DNA of 64,000 nucleotides from Cognatundibacterium rugosum (GTDB lineage Bacteria; Pseudomonadota; Gammaproteobacteria; Burkholderiales; Burkholderiaceae_D): NCBI RefSeq assembly GCF_014284365.1, contig NZ_JACOGG010000006.1, positions 124,001 through 188,000 on the forward strand. Direction: 5' to 3'. Under the pieces are notes generated by a model. That model was not told the DNA's origin, searched no databases, and saw only the letters and a program-made list of their open reading frames with translations. How positions within the stretch are numbered: the first letter of the stretch is position 1; every line of letters starts with the position of its first letter. Positions 18,416 through 27,442 of this stretch are shown here, in pieces. The position numbers were made by a program, and so were the translations under genes.

Positions 18416-18967
18416 TCAACGTTCGCGCTCTTTTTCCCACAACACGTCACTGCCGCCTGCATAGCGGTTCAGCACGCGCGACAACACGAATAACAAATCT
18501 GATAAACGGTTCATGTACTGACGTGGATGATCATTCAGTATCTCCGCCTTACCGACACTGACAATCGCCCGTTCCGCACGACGACACACGGTACGGCATA
18601 CATGTGCGATCGCCGCGGCGCGCGAGCCACCAGGCAAAATAAAATCCTTCAACGGCGGCAGATCGGCATTATACTTTTCCAGCAAGGCATCCAGTCTGGC
18701 AACCTGCGCATCGGTAATCATGGTGTAGCCAGGTATACAGAGTTCTCCGCCCATATCAAACAGATCGTGCTGGATAGAGAACAGCTCTTGCTTCATCGTT
18801 TCAGGAATATCCTCACACAACAACACACCGATGTGCGAATTCAGCTCATCCACATCACCCATCGCATGCACGCGCAAGGCATCTTTATCGACCCGGGTTC
18901 CATCTCCGAGGCCAGTTGTTCCCGCATCGCCGGTACGCGTCGCAATTTTTGAAAGTCGGTTGCCCAT
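18416..18967 (-). CDS. Cob(I)alamin adenosyltransferase, PduO type
   Basis: A 183-residue PduO-type enzyme that attaches the 5'-deoxyadenosyl group of ATP to cob(I)alamin to give adenosylcobalamin. The ATP-binding N-terminal signature TRTGDAGTTGLGDGTRVDK is complete, and the C-terminal helix motifs CRTVCRRAERAIV and YMNRLSDLLFVLSR match the family. No cobalamin biosynthesis genes are adjacent, consistent with salvage. It is divergent from the LysR gene. Confidence 0.93.
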   Translation of the reverse strand: MGNRLSKIATRTGDAGTTGLGDGTRVDKDALRVHAMGDVDELNSHIGVLLCEDIPETMKQELFSIQHDLFDMGGELCIPGYTMITDAQVARLDALLEKYNADLPPLKDFILPGGSRAAAIAHVCRTVCRRAERAIVSVGKAEILNDHPRQYMNRLSDLLFVLSRVLNRYAGGSDVLWEKERER

Positions 18968-19189
18968 ATCGAATAATATTTGGTAAGAAGTCGCAGAGGA
19001 TAAGCCAAAAAACAGAATAACGCATCATAATAGACCCCTTATGCAATATGGCTTTCGCTCCGGCTGTGTTTGCTGTCATCGTATCAGGCGATCCGCAGCA
19101 GACATGGCAGTACTTCAGATTTCGCAGATTTAGCAGCCCCGGACCATCGCAGACCAGCGGTGCAGCTGCCGGGGTAGTGAGGATACAGA

Positions 19190-20077
19190 ATGGCAACACG
19201 ATTACCGCCCGTACATGCATTATCAGCCTTTGAAGCTGCAGCCCGCTTTGGCTCCTTCGCGGTCGCCGCTGAAGAATTGTGCATTACGCCTTCCGCTTTG
19301 TCTCATCGCATCCGTTTATTGGAGGAGCACTTATGCGAACGCGTGTTTGTGCGTGAAGGTCGCAGCGTGACACTGACTGAATTTGGGCGCCGCTATCTGG
19401 ATGTCGTGCGCGCTGCCTTGCGTACCTTGTCAGAATTCCCGCTGCCGCATAAAGCGGCCCAGCATCAGCAACGCATCAAGGTCACTGTACCGCCCACGTT
19501 TGCGCGCTATATGTTTATGCCCCGCCTGGCGGAATTTTCCAGTCAGTATCCGGATATCGAAGTCGAAGTCTATTTGTTCGTACCGCTGTATGACCTCAGC
19601 TTGTCTGAGAGCGACGTGGAAATTCGCTTCGGTGCCGGCGAATACCCGAATCTGGTGACCAAAAAACTGTTTGTTGAACCCAGCTTTACCGTGGCCAGCC
19701 CGGCCTACCTGAAAACCATTCCACCCCTGCGCACACCAGCCGACCTCAAGCACGCACGCTTGCTGCGCTCGGCACTCGAGCCATGGCAGCCTTGGTTCGA
19801 AGTGGCGGGACTGGACTGGGCCGAACCGACACACGGTTTGCGGGTAGATGATCTGGGGCTGTTACTGGAAGCAGTCAAACACGGTCACGGTGTAGGTTTG
19901 ACACGCCAGCATTTTGCGCAAGAAATGATACAAAGCGGAGACGTCGTCAGACTGTTCGATACCCAGCTGGCCTCACCACCGCATGCCTATTATCTCGTGC
20001 ATGAAGCACAACCCAGCCTGCGACCGGAAGTGGAATTATTTATTCAGTGGATGCTAACGACTTTTCAGGCGCACTAA
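19190..20077 (+). CDS. LysR-type regulator, GcvA-like
   Basis: A 295-residue LysR-family transcriptional regulator. The N-terminal winged helix (residues 1-65) has the GcvA-like LPPVHALSAFEAAARFGSFAVAAEEL and SALSHRIRLLEEHL, followed by a substrate-binding effector domain. No obvious target gene is divergent from it except the cobalamin adenosyltransferase. Its last 38 bp overlap the 3' end of the GGDEF/EAL gene on the other strand. Effector and target are unknown. Confidence 0.88.
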   Translation: MATRLPPVHALSAFEAAARFGSFAVAAEELCITPSALSHRIRLLEEHLCERVFVREGRSVTLTEFGRRYLDVVRAALRTLSEFPLPHKAAQHQQRIKVTVPPTFARYMFMPRLAEFSSQYPDIEVEVYLFVPLYDLSLSESDVEIRFGAGEYPNLVTKKLFVEPSFTVASPAYLKTIPPLRTPADLKHARLLRSALEPWQPWFEVAGLDWAEPTHGLRVDDLGLLLEAVKHGHGVGLTRQHFAQEMIQSGDVVRLFDTQLASPPHAYYLVHEAQPSLRPEVELFIQWMLTTFQAH

Positions 20078-22433
20078 GCGCAGACATGGATGACTGCAGC
20101 ACCACTTTGCGCTGCAAGTCTATCCAGGCATCGAGTGGCATGGGTCGGCCAAATAAATAACCTTGCATGGAGCTGCAACCATTAGTGATCAGGAAATCAG
20201 CCTGATCTCTGGTTTCCACACCTTCTGCGACGACCCGCAAGCCCAGGTGCTCTGCCATTGATAACATAGACTGCACAATGGCGGTATCGTTTTTATCTCC
20301 GGGCGTATCCTGTACAAAACTCTTATCGATTTTCAATTCGTATAAAGGCAGTTTTTTTAAATATGAAAAACTCGAATACCCGGTACCGAAGTCATCAATA
20401 GAAAAACGTATCCCCAGCCTGGTCAGTTCCAGCATACGCGCTATCGTGTCGTGCAAATTGTCGATCAATAAGCCTTCCGTGACTTCGAAAATCAGGTGAT
20501 GCGGGTCCGCCTGGGTCTCAGCCAACACCGTACGGACTTTGTCGACAAAATCCGGCTGACGAAACTGTCTGGGACTGACATTCACGGACAACGACAACTG
20601 GAACCCCGCTCCGGCTAACTGATTCAGCGCCAGACACCCTTGACGCAGCACCCAGTCACCAAGCCGGATGATCATGCCAGATTCTTCTGCCACCGGGATA
20701 AAAATCGCGGGAGAAATCGGTCCGCGCTGAGGATGATGCCAGCGCATCAACAATTCACCACCGACCGGCGTGCCCAGCCGGTCAACCTGGGACTGTATAT
20801 ACATCTGCAACTGCCCGCCATCCATCGCCTGACTCAGTTCGCGCTCCATCGTCAGGCGCAATTCAATTTCCGACTGCATCCCGGTTTCGAAAAAAACGAC
20901 CTGATTACGACCACCTGATTTTGCGCGGTACATCGCAGTATCTGCTTCACGCAAAATATCATCGGCAGTCTGATTTTCGCGCGGCAGCAGAGTCACGCCC
21001 GTACTGCAGGTAGAACTGTATTGCAAGCCGTCGATCTCGAACAACTGCATCATCGCGAGCCGGATTTTTTCCGCCACATGCAAGGCCATGTGCGCACCGG
21101 TGCGTACATCATCACTCAGATTCGCCAGCAATACGACAAATTCATCGCCGCTGATACGTGCAACGGTATCGACCTCGCGCAAGGTAAGCAACAGGCGTTG
21201 CGTGACTTGCTTCAGCAAGGCGTCCCCCACCACATGGCCGCGCGCATCATTGATGAGCTTAAAATTGTCCAGATCGATATAGAGTACTGCGCTGACCATG
21301 CCGCTGCGATGCGCAGCCTGCAACAGCGATTGCAGACGGTCATGCAACAGTCGACGGTTCGGCAATCCGGTCAGTACGTCAAAATAAGCCAGCCGCTGGA
21401 TATACTCTTCTGATTTTTTGCGCTCACTGATATCGCGCCCCGTCACCACCCAGTGGGTATACACCCCTTCGTCATTTGCCAGAGGAATGATGTCTGCCTC
21501 CAGCCAGAATTCGTGACCAGCGATGGTATATACAATCATCTCCACATGTACAGCTTCCAGCTGACGCACGGAATAGCGTATACGTTCCAGCTCTTCTACC
21601 TGAGTATTCGGACCCGCCAAAAAGTCAGGTTTTTTTCCTAACACCTCCAGGCTGTCATAGCCAGTGTGGCGCTCAAACGCGTCATTGACCAACACGATGC
21701 GTAGGTAATGACTGGTATCCGGCGCGTAAGTATCGGCCAGTATCATCACAATATCGTTCAGACGCGCAACGGCAGCTACGGTCAGACGCAGCTCTTCGTT
21801 AGCAGCACGTAGAGATTCCTGCTCCTGCTGCAAACTGGCACTTACTTTCTGTTGTGCCTCCAACGCATATTCCAGCCTGTGTATCAGCACATTGCAAGTG
21901 ACAGTCATGAGTGCGCTGATAAACGTAAAATTGACTGTGATAATAATCCAGCGTAGCAGCGCATGATTCTCGAAGCCCAGCAGCTGCAGGTTCGCATCGC
22001 CGAAGTACCCAACCAACAATAAAGAGGCGGAAGCCAGCAGCAAGGCATACACGGTTTCGCGTAAGGGAAACAAGAAAGAACAAATGACAGGAAATGCCAG
22101 CAAATAAATCAGGCCAGTAATGCCTATCTTGAGCAAAAACCAGATGCCCAGCAAATAGATCAGCGCCAGAAAATGGAGAGCGCGAGTCCTGAAACTCAGC
22201 TCACGCAAAAAAATCAGTACCGCGACCCAAACCAGCGCCAGCAAGTCAACCGCGACTATCGACCACAAACCTTCGGTCACGGCTAAGGCAATGCTAGGTA
22301 TCGCTGCTGTGAGTCCCAAACCCAGACCTGCTAATAAAATTGCAGACAGCATCTGATCACGCCACGTACGTGTGCCTGAGCCATCAAGCCCGAATGATAG
22401 ATAGCGACGATAACAGTATTGAAAAACAGTCAC
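20040..22433 (-). CDS. Membrane PAS-GGDEF-EAL protein (cyclic-di-GMP turnover)
   Basis: A 797-residue protein with five or six N-terminal transmembrane helices (about 30-185), a coiled linker, a PAS domain (about 220-340), a GGDEF domain (about 345-515) and an EAL domain (about 525-775). The diguanylate cyclase signature reads SGDEF (428-432) rather than GGDEF, which may still be active. The EAL motif reads ELL (560-562), and downstream metal and catalytic motifs (EVTEGLL, DDFGTGYSS, ELKIDKSFV, VAEGVET) look intact. It most likely acts as a phosphodiesterase or a bifunctional enzyme; the balance cannot be read from sequence. Confidence 0.9.
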   Translation of the reverse strand: MTVFQYCYRRYLSFGLDGSGTRTWRDQMLSAILLAGLGLGLTAAIPSIALAVTEGLWSIVAVDLLALVWVAVLIFLRELSFRTRALHFLALIYLLGIWFLLKIGITGLIYLLAFPVICSFLFPLRETVYALLLASASLLLVGYFGDANLQLLGFENHALLRWIIITVNFTFISALMTVTCNVLIHRLEYALEAQQKVSASLQQEQESLRAANEELRLTVAAVARLNDIVMILADTYAPDTSHYLRIVLVNDAFERHTGYDSLEVLGKKPDFLAGPNTQVEELERIRYSVRQLEAVHVEMIVYTIAGHEFWLEADIIPLANDEGVYTHWVVTGRDISERKKSEEYIQRLAYFDVLTGLPNRRLLHDRLQSLLQAAHRSGMVSAVLYIDLDNFKLINDARGHVVGDALLKQVTQRLLLTLREVDTVARISGDEFVVLLANLSDDVRTGAHMALHVAEKIRLAMMQLFEIDGLQYSSTCSTGVTLLPRENQTADDILREADTAMYRAKSGGRNQVVFFETGMQSEIELRLTMERELSQAMDGGQLQMYIQSQVDRLGTPVGGELLMRWHHPQRGPISPAIFIPVAEESGMIIRLGDWVLRQGCLALNQLAGAGFQLSLSVNVSPRQFRQPDFVDKVRTVLAETQADPHHLIFEVTEGLLIDNLHDTIARMLELTRLGIRFSIDDFGTGYSSFSYLKKLPLYELKIDKSFVQDTPGDKNDTAIVQSMLSMAEHLGLRVVAEGVETRDQADFLITNGCSSMQGYLFGRPMPLDAWIDLQRKVVLQSSMSALSAPEKSLASTE

Positions 22434-22910
22434 AACTCTGTCCTTCTCTGATCCTTGCTTGCCCGGCGGCGGAAATTGGCGAAAGCGTCAGCGCTGCTGG
22501 ACTGACACTGAGCGAATGACATAAAAACTGACAAATTACTAACTACATCTGTTTTAGGACTGTGCTGACTGCGCACTGGTCGTACAGCAAGAGCAGGTCA
22601 TCTCAGTCCCAGGCTTGATCCCTGATCAGACATCAAGCCCTGAGACCTTTCGCCCGATACGATTGCGTGATTGCAAACAGCCTGCCGCTAACCACTCAGG
22701 CCGGTAGGGCTGATCCGTATATTCCCGGCAGACACCATTTAACACAAGCAATCTTGTGTGTTTATCCATTGACGCTTCTCTTGCTCAGGTTATACCAAGC
22801 ATTTCATTTTAAACAGGAAAAATTTGCAGATGATGTCAGCTGTTTTTTTCATCTGTTTTTCCCATTTATTTTTTATTTATTTTTTTCAATTATTGCGCGG
22901 CTGTTGAGCA
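22434..22910. other. Gene-free stretch between two minus-strand genes
   Basis: A 477-bp space between the aldo/keto reductase stop and the GGDEF/EAL start, both on the minus strand. It must hold the promoter of the latter. The part from about 22800 to 22900 is strongly T-rich on the plus strand. A 136-codon plus-strand frame through here runs into the reductase gene and has low-complexity composition, so it is not accepted as a gene. No clear terminator or RNA structure was seen. Confidence 0.5.
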
Positions 22911-23825
22911 TCATGGCAAAGCATGGCCCGCCGCTGCCGTCCACAACGCAAACCAGTCTGGCCTGCTCAGCGTGTGGTTACAGGCCTGAACTGCCTGTTG
23001 TAAGGCCTGTACCCGTCCAGATCCGGTCAGCACCAGCGGTTTCGACGGATGTTGCAGCACCCAGCTTAAAGCAATAACACTGGCAGGCAGACCGGAGGCG
23101 GCAGACTGACGTTGCAATTCGTTTTGCACCCGGGCGACCTGTGCATTAGGTGCAGGTTGCTGAAACAGCGTACCGCCACCCAAAGCCGACCAGATCATCG
23201 GTGCGATGCGCAAACGCTGACACTGATCCAGCGTGCCATCATGTAGCGCCTGCTGCTGCAATACCGATAATTCCAGCTGATTTGTCACCAACGGGACGCG
23301 CGCTGCAAGTAAATCAAACTGAGCAGCCGTGAAATTCGATACTCCGAAATGACGCACCTTGCCGCTTTGCTGTAAGTGAAGGAAGGCCCCGGCGATTTCA
23401 TCGGCATCCATCAGGGGATCGGGACGATGGATCAGTAACAGGTCAAGCTGTTTTATCCCCATTGCCTGCAGGCTGTTTTCAGCCGAAGCGATAATGTGCG
23501 CGCGACTGGTATCGTAGTGATGCACCGTATGCGCCGGGCGATGAGGCGATGGCAGGCAGATACCGCATTTACTCACAAAGCGAAAAGCAGATTTCAGTTC
23601 CGGTGCGGCGTTCAGCGCTTCGCCTAACAAGGTCTCACTCTGGTAGTCGCCGTAAATATCCGCCTGATCGATGGTATTGATGCCCAGTTCCAGCGCCTGC
23701 TGCAGGAAACGGACGCGCTGAGCCGGTGTCATCTGCCACTCTGCCAGCCGCCATAAACCGAGGACGATGCGTGAAAACACGGGTCCCTGCGGTGCTACCT
23801 CTGCTTGCGGCATTCGCTGGCTCAT
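22911..23825 (-). CDS. Aldo/keto reductase (YdhF-like)
   Basis: A 304-residue NADPH-dependent oxidoreductase of the aldo/keto reductase superfamily. The catalytic tetrad is visible: Asp53 in TIDQADIYG, Tyr58, Lys86 in VSKCGI and His133 in LLIHRPDP. The GVSNF segment that follows is typical. It resembles E. coli YdhF most closely; the natural substrate is unknown. Its start overlaps the stop of the DsbA-like gene as ATGA, so the two are made together. Confidence 0.9.
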   Translation of the reverse strand: MSQRMPQAEVAPQGPVFSRIVLGLWRLAEWQMTPAQRVRFLQQALELGINTIDQADIYGDYQSETLLGEALNAAPELKSAFRFVSKCGICLPSPHRPAHTVHHYDTSRAHIIASAENSLQAMGIKQLDLLLIHRPDPLMDADEIAGAFLHLQQSGKVRHFGVSNFTAAQFDLLAARVPLVTNQLELSVLQQQALHDGTLDQCQRLRIAPMIWSALGGGTLFQQPAPNAQVARVQNELQRQSAASGLPASVIALSWVLQHPSKPLVLTGSGRVQALQQAVQACNHTLSRPDWFALWTAAAGHALP

Positions 23826-24484
23826 GACTGTCTCACCTGCGCTATCGTCTCCAGGATTTGCTCAGCCTGGGTATAGCCCGAGGTCAGCATATGTAAAGCC
23901 TCATCATGCACCATCAGCAAAGCCGGAAAACCGCGCACCCCCCATTGCTGACATTGACGGAATTCTTCCTGAACCGTTGCCATCGCCACTGGCGAAGCCA
24001 GCGTTTCGGCAAAACTGAGCTGATCATAGTCAGCGCCCTGACCGATCTGATTGATGCTGCGCACACAGACTTCCGTCAACACCTGCGCTTTCGTCACGTC
24101 GCGGCCTTCGGCATAAAACGCATGCTGAATTGCCCTGAATACTTGCAGCAATTCGCGGCCACTCAAATGATCAGCGACCAGCTTGGCGGTCACCACGGCG
24201 CGACAGGCAGGCTCGGTGTCATACACAAAATCGGCTTGTGCCATGGCCTGATCAGAAAACGGCAAACCACTGACCAGCGCGACCTGACGCCAGTGTTCCA
24301 TGATGGTGCTGCGTTTTTCTGCACTCAGTATCTCTGTTTCATAAGCCCGCAAACCACCGGTCATGATATCCAGTTCAGCCTCAGGCAACGCATTGAGTAC
24401 CTGCTCCAGTTCCGGACCGAAGCCGTAACACCAGGAACACATCGGGTCGGCGATATAGAGTAGTTGCAAGGGTTCTTGTGTCAT
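23822..24484 (-). CDS. DsbA-family (FrnE-like) thioredoxin-fold protein
   Basis: A 220-residue protein with a thioredoxin-fold active site CSWC (residues 16-19, in ADPMCSWCYGFGPEL) and the helical insertion of the DsbA/FrnE group. The second half ends with the cis-proline-type RGFPALLM. There is no signal peptide, so it is cytoplasmic. FrnE-like proteins are oxidoreductases or isomerases; the substrate is unknown. It is translationally coupled to the aldo/keto reductase, which suggests joint redox or detoxification work. Confidence 0.85.
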   Translation of the reverse strand: MTQEPLQLLYIADPMCSWCYGFGPELEQVLNALPEAELDIMTGGLRAYETEILSAEKRSTIMEHWRQVALVSGLPFSDQAMAQADFVYDTEPACRAVVTAKLVADHLSGRELLQVFRAIQHAFYAEGRDVTKAQVLTEVCVRSINQIGQGADYDQLSFAETLASPVAMATVQEEFRQCQQWGVRGFPALLMVHDEALHMLTSGYTQAEQILETIAQVRQS

Positions 24485-24563
24485 ATCCTGTTGTATCTTT
24501 CAATATGGTGGCGGTGAATTCATTACGCTGCTGGCAATTGTAAAGGATGCTGCCCAGGCATGC

Positions 24564-25709
24564 TCAGGCTGGGTACAGCGCACCCAGGATGCGCAAGCCC
24601 CGGGCCCCGGTCACTGCCGGCAAATTACCCGGCAGGCGCAGGCAGAACTGGCGTGCCAGCCAGGCAAATGCAAGTGCCTCCACCCGTTCCGGTGCCACGC
24701 CCAGTGCACTCGTACTGTGCACTTGTGCACTGCTGCCAAACAGCGCCAGATAATGTCGCATCTGCTGCATCAAATGGCGGTTGTAAGCACCTCCGCCGCA
24801 GACATACAGCGCGTCGCAGGCGGGACTCTGCGCGAGGCTGGCCATAATGATGGTCTGTGCAGTGTAGGCACACAGCGTAGCCTGCACGTCTGCTGCCGCT
24901 AATTGCCTAAAGTCTTGCAATTGCAGACGCAACCACTCAGCATGAAACAAGTCGCGACCGGTGCTCTTAGGCGCAGGCAGTTGCAGATAAGGCTCCTGCA
25001 GCAAGCGATCCAGCAAAGCCTGACACACTTGCCCGCTGGCGGCCCAGGTACCATCGGCATCATAGTCATGTCCCAGATGCTGTCGTATCCAGCCATCCAT
25101 CAGCACATTGCCGGGGCCGGTATCAAAGCCACTCACTGCACCATCGGAACCCAGCACACTGATATTGCTGATACCACCGATGTTCACCACCACGCGCTGG
25201 TGCGCAGATGAACCGAATATCGCCTGATGAAAAGCCGGGACCAAGGGTGCGCCCTGTCCGCCTGCAGCCAGATCACGGCTGCGGAAATCAGCAATCACAT
25301 CCAGCCCGCTGAGTTCGGCCAGCAAGGCCGGATGATTGGTCTGACGGGTCCAGCCCAGTTCAGGCCGGTGTCGTATGGTTTGTCCATGCACGCCTATCGC
25401 CTGTACGGTCTGCCCCGGAGCCAGTCGGCACAAATCGGCCACGCAGGCCGCATACACTTGCGCCAGACGCTGTGCCAGCGCAGCTTCGCGCTCGATTTCA
25501 TTGTCACCAGGCTGCTGCAATTGCATGGCAGCCTGCTGTAAGGCAGCGTCAAATGGCTGGTAAGCAGTCGCCAGTATTTGCATCGTCGCCCCATCCGGCG
25601 CAAACTGCACCATCACGCCATCAACGCCATCGAGGCTGGTGCCTGACATCAGTCCGATATAGGTATTCGGATCGGTATTCTGATGAGTATCCCGATTCAA
25701 AGATTGCAT
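24564..25709 (-). CDS. anmK: Anhydro-N-acetylmuramic acid kinase
   Basis: Phosphorylates and opens 1,6-anhydro-N-acetylmuramic acid, recycling it from cell-wall turnover to MurNAc-6-phosphate. The 381-residue protein has the N-terminal phosphate-binding GLMSGTSLDGVDGVMV, the GVHGQTIRHRP motif, VNIGGISN and the adenosine-side GGGAYNRHLM motif. Length is normal. The M23 peptidase gene upstream on the same strand, also a cell-wall gene, is separated from it by a terminator at 25774-25807. Confidence 0.95.
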   Translation of the reverse strand: MQSLNRDTHQNTDPNTYIGLMSGTSLDGVDGVMVQFAPDGATMQILATAYQPFDAALQQAAMQLQQPGDNEIEREAALAQRLAQVYAACVADLCRLAPGQTVQAIGVHGQTIRHRPELGWTRQTNHPALLAELSGLDVIADFRSRDLAAGGQGAPLVPAFHQAIFGSSAHQRVVVNIGGISNISVLGSDGAVSGFDTGPGNVLMDGWIRQHLGHDYDADGTWAASGQVCQALLDRLLQEPYLQLPAPKSTGRDLFHAEWLRLQLQDFRQLAAADVQATLCAYTAQTIIMASLAQSPACDALYVCGGGAYNRHLMQQMRHYLALFGSSAQVHSTSALGVAPERVEALAFAWLARQFCLRLPGNLPAVTGARGLRILGALYPA

Positions 25710-25773
25710 AAGGCCTCAAGAGTACTTAAGAATAAAAATATGCTGCGTGCAAGGCTGACCGGCACGCATCAGC

Positions 25774-25807
25774 TTGAAAAAAAAGGCCGAACCTCTCGGT
25801 CCGGCCT
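25774..25807 (-). terminator. Intrinsic terminator of the second M23 peptidase gene
   Basis: A stem of ten pairs with one mismatch (25784-25793 with 25798-25807) and a TCTC loop. On the minus strand it is followed by eight T residues. It lies 23 bp after the M23 stop and ahead of anmK. Confidence 0.88.
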
Positions 25808-25830
25808 GATCATGTTTGGCATTACGCAGA

Positions 25831-27198
25831 TCAGCGCGACGCCAGCTTCATCGTTTCAGCCAGGCGTTCAGGGCGCAGCAAATTGAAGCGATGCTGCATA
25901 TCACCGGCCACGGCTTTGAAGCGAGGCATGTCTGCACCAGCCAGTGGCGGCGCATCCGGCACGATCACAGACATAGGATCGCGCGGCTCGTTATTGACGC
26001 GGAATTCATAATGCAGATGTGGTCCGGTCGACCAGCCGGTAGACCCCACATAACCGATCACTTCACCCTGGCTGACGCGGCTGCCTTTACGGATACCCGC
26101 AGCAAAACGGCTCATGTGTGCATAGGCTGTCGTGTAATTCGAATGATGACGCACCACCACTAAATTACCGTAACCGCCGCTGGGGCCGACCGAATCGATC
26201 ACGCCATCAGCGGTAGCACGGATAGGCGTGCCGCTGACCGCAGCGAAATCCACACCTTTATGCTGCTTCCATTGACCTGAAATAGGATGGACACGCATAG
26301 AGAATCCCGAAGAAACACGGGTAAATTCTAAAGGCGATTTCAGGAAAGCTTTTTTGAGTGACTTGCCGTCAAAGGTGTAATAGCCACCCTGCCCGCCCGC
26401 TTCATCAAACCATACCGATTGATACGTTTTACCTGCATTTTTGAATTCACCGGCCAGCACGCGACCAGTGCGTATCAGTTGCCCGTTTTGCCAGAAGCTT
26501 TCATAGACCACGTTGAACTGATCACCACGCTGCAAGCGACGGAAATCAATATTGGTTTCAAACATGCTCACGATCTGGGAAGAAATCGCATCAGAAATGT
26601 GCGCCTCATCGGTAGCGGCAAACAGCGAGGAACGGATATTACCGGATGCCATTTCAATCCGGCGCTCCAGCTGGGCTGTGCTGTCGCTGGCACTGAAATG
26701 TCCGTCCGCATTACGCCTGACTTCCAGGTTACGCGCCGGTTTATCCGGGCCATCAGAGACCGTGGTTTGCAACCATTCAAGGTCGCCGTCTTCATTGGTT
26801 TTGACACGTATGGTTTTATCTGCGCGTAACTGCAACAGCGTACGGGCAACCGGATCGGTCTTGATAAACTTGTCCGCGTCCTGATCATCCACCCCAAGGC
26901 GTAACAACAGGCCACTCAGGGTATCACCACGTCGCACGACATCTTCACGCACATACTGATGTTCAACGGCAGCAATCGCTGCGATTTGCTCATCGAGTGA
27001 CGGTAAAGGTAAAACCTGGGTAATTTTTTTAACCGGAAGATCGGCTGCATCAGGCGCCAGCGGGGCTACTGCGGTTGCACCTACGGCACATACGGCAAAG
27101 AAAAAAGCAGTGACGCTCACCACTCGGGAAACACGGGACGAACCGAACAACAGTCTGCTGCCAGTAGCCACACGAAGTAATTTATCTGTAGGACGCAT
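25831..27198 (-). CDS. M23-family peptidoglycan endopeptidase (MepM-like)
   Basis: A 455-residue protein with an N-terminal membrane anchor or signal (hydrophobic residues about 24-48), a LysM/OapA-like region (VVRRGDTLSGLLLRLG, near 90) and a C-terminal LytM domain. The zinc ligands are complete: H-x3-D in KQHKGVDF, and HLHYEF. It should cut peptide cross-links to allow wall expansion, as E. coli MepM does. It is divergent from tyrS. Confidence 0.92.
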   Translation of the reverse strand: MRPTDKLLRVATGSRLLFGSSRVSRVVSVTAFFFAVCAVGATAVAPLAPDAADLPVKKITQVLPLPSLDEQIAAIAAVEHQYVREDVVRRGDTLSGLLLRLGVDDQDADKFIKTDPVARTLLQLRADKTIRVKTNEDGDLEWLQTTVSDGPDKPARNLEVRRNADGHFSASDSTAQLERRIEMASGNIRSSLFAATDEAHISDAISSQIVSMFETNIDFRRLQRGDQFNVVYESFWQNGQLIRTGRVLAGEFKNAGKTYQSVWFDEAGGQGGYYTFDGKSLKKAFLKSPLEFTRVSSGFSMRVHPISGQWKQHKGVDFAAVSGTPIRATADGVIDSVGPSGGYGNLVVVRHHSNYTTAYAHMSRFAAGIRKGSRVSQGEVIGYVGSTGWSTGPHLHYEFRVNNEPRDPMSVIVPDAPPLAGADMPRFKAVAGDMQHRFNLLRPERLAETMKLASR

Positions 27199-27415
27199 GC
27201 AATAAGTTAAAATTGACTGTTTTATAGAAAATTCGAGGTCGTTGCCGCCGTCGGCTTTGCGAAATTTGCAAAATAATGAAAGCGGCTGACAAAGTAAAGA
27301 CGGGATTATAAATCAATAGTCTGCACAAAATACGGCAAAATACCGAGTTTATCCCCACCCAGAATTTGACAAAAAGCTGATTATGGATTCAGAAGCGCAG
27401 CCATGACCAGCGGTG

Positions 27416-27435
27416 TTACAAAAAATTTGATGTAA
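27416..27435. repeat. Inverted repeat just upstream of tyrS
   Basis: TTACA (27416-27420) and TGTAA (27431-27435) flank ten A/T-rich bases, ending 7 bp before the tyrS ATG, where a ribosome binding site would lie. It could be an operator or a short mRNA hairpin; chance is possible in AT-rich sequence. Confidence 0.3.
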
Positions 27436-27442
27436 ATTAATT

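Noticed and set aside
22667-23077. A 136-codon plus-strand frame in the gap before the GGDEF gene
   Set aside because: The second half lies antisense inside the aldo/keto reductase gene; composition is low-complexity and there is no ribosome binding site.
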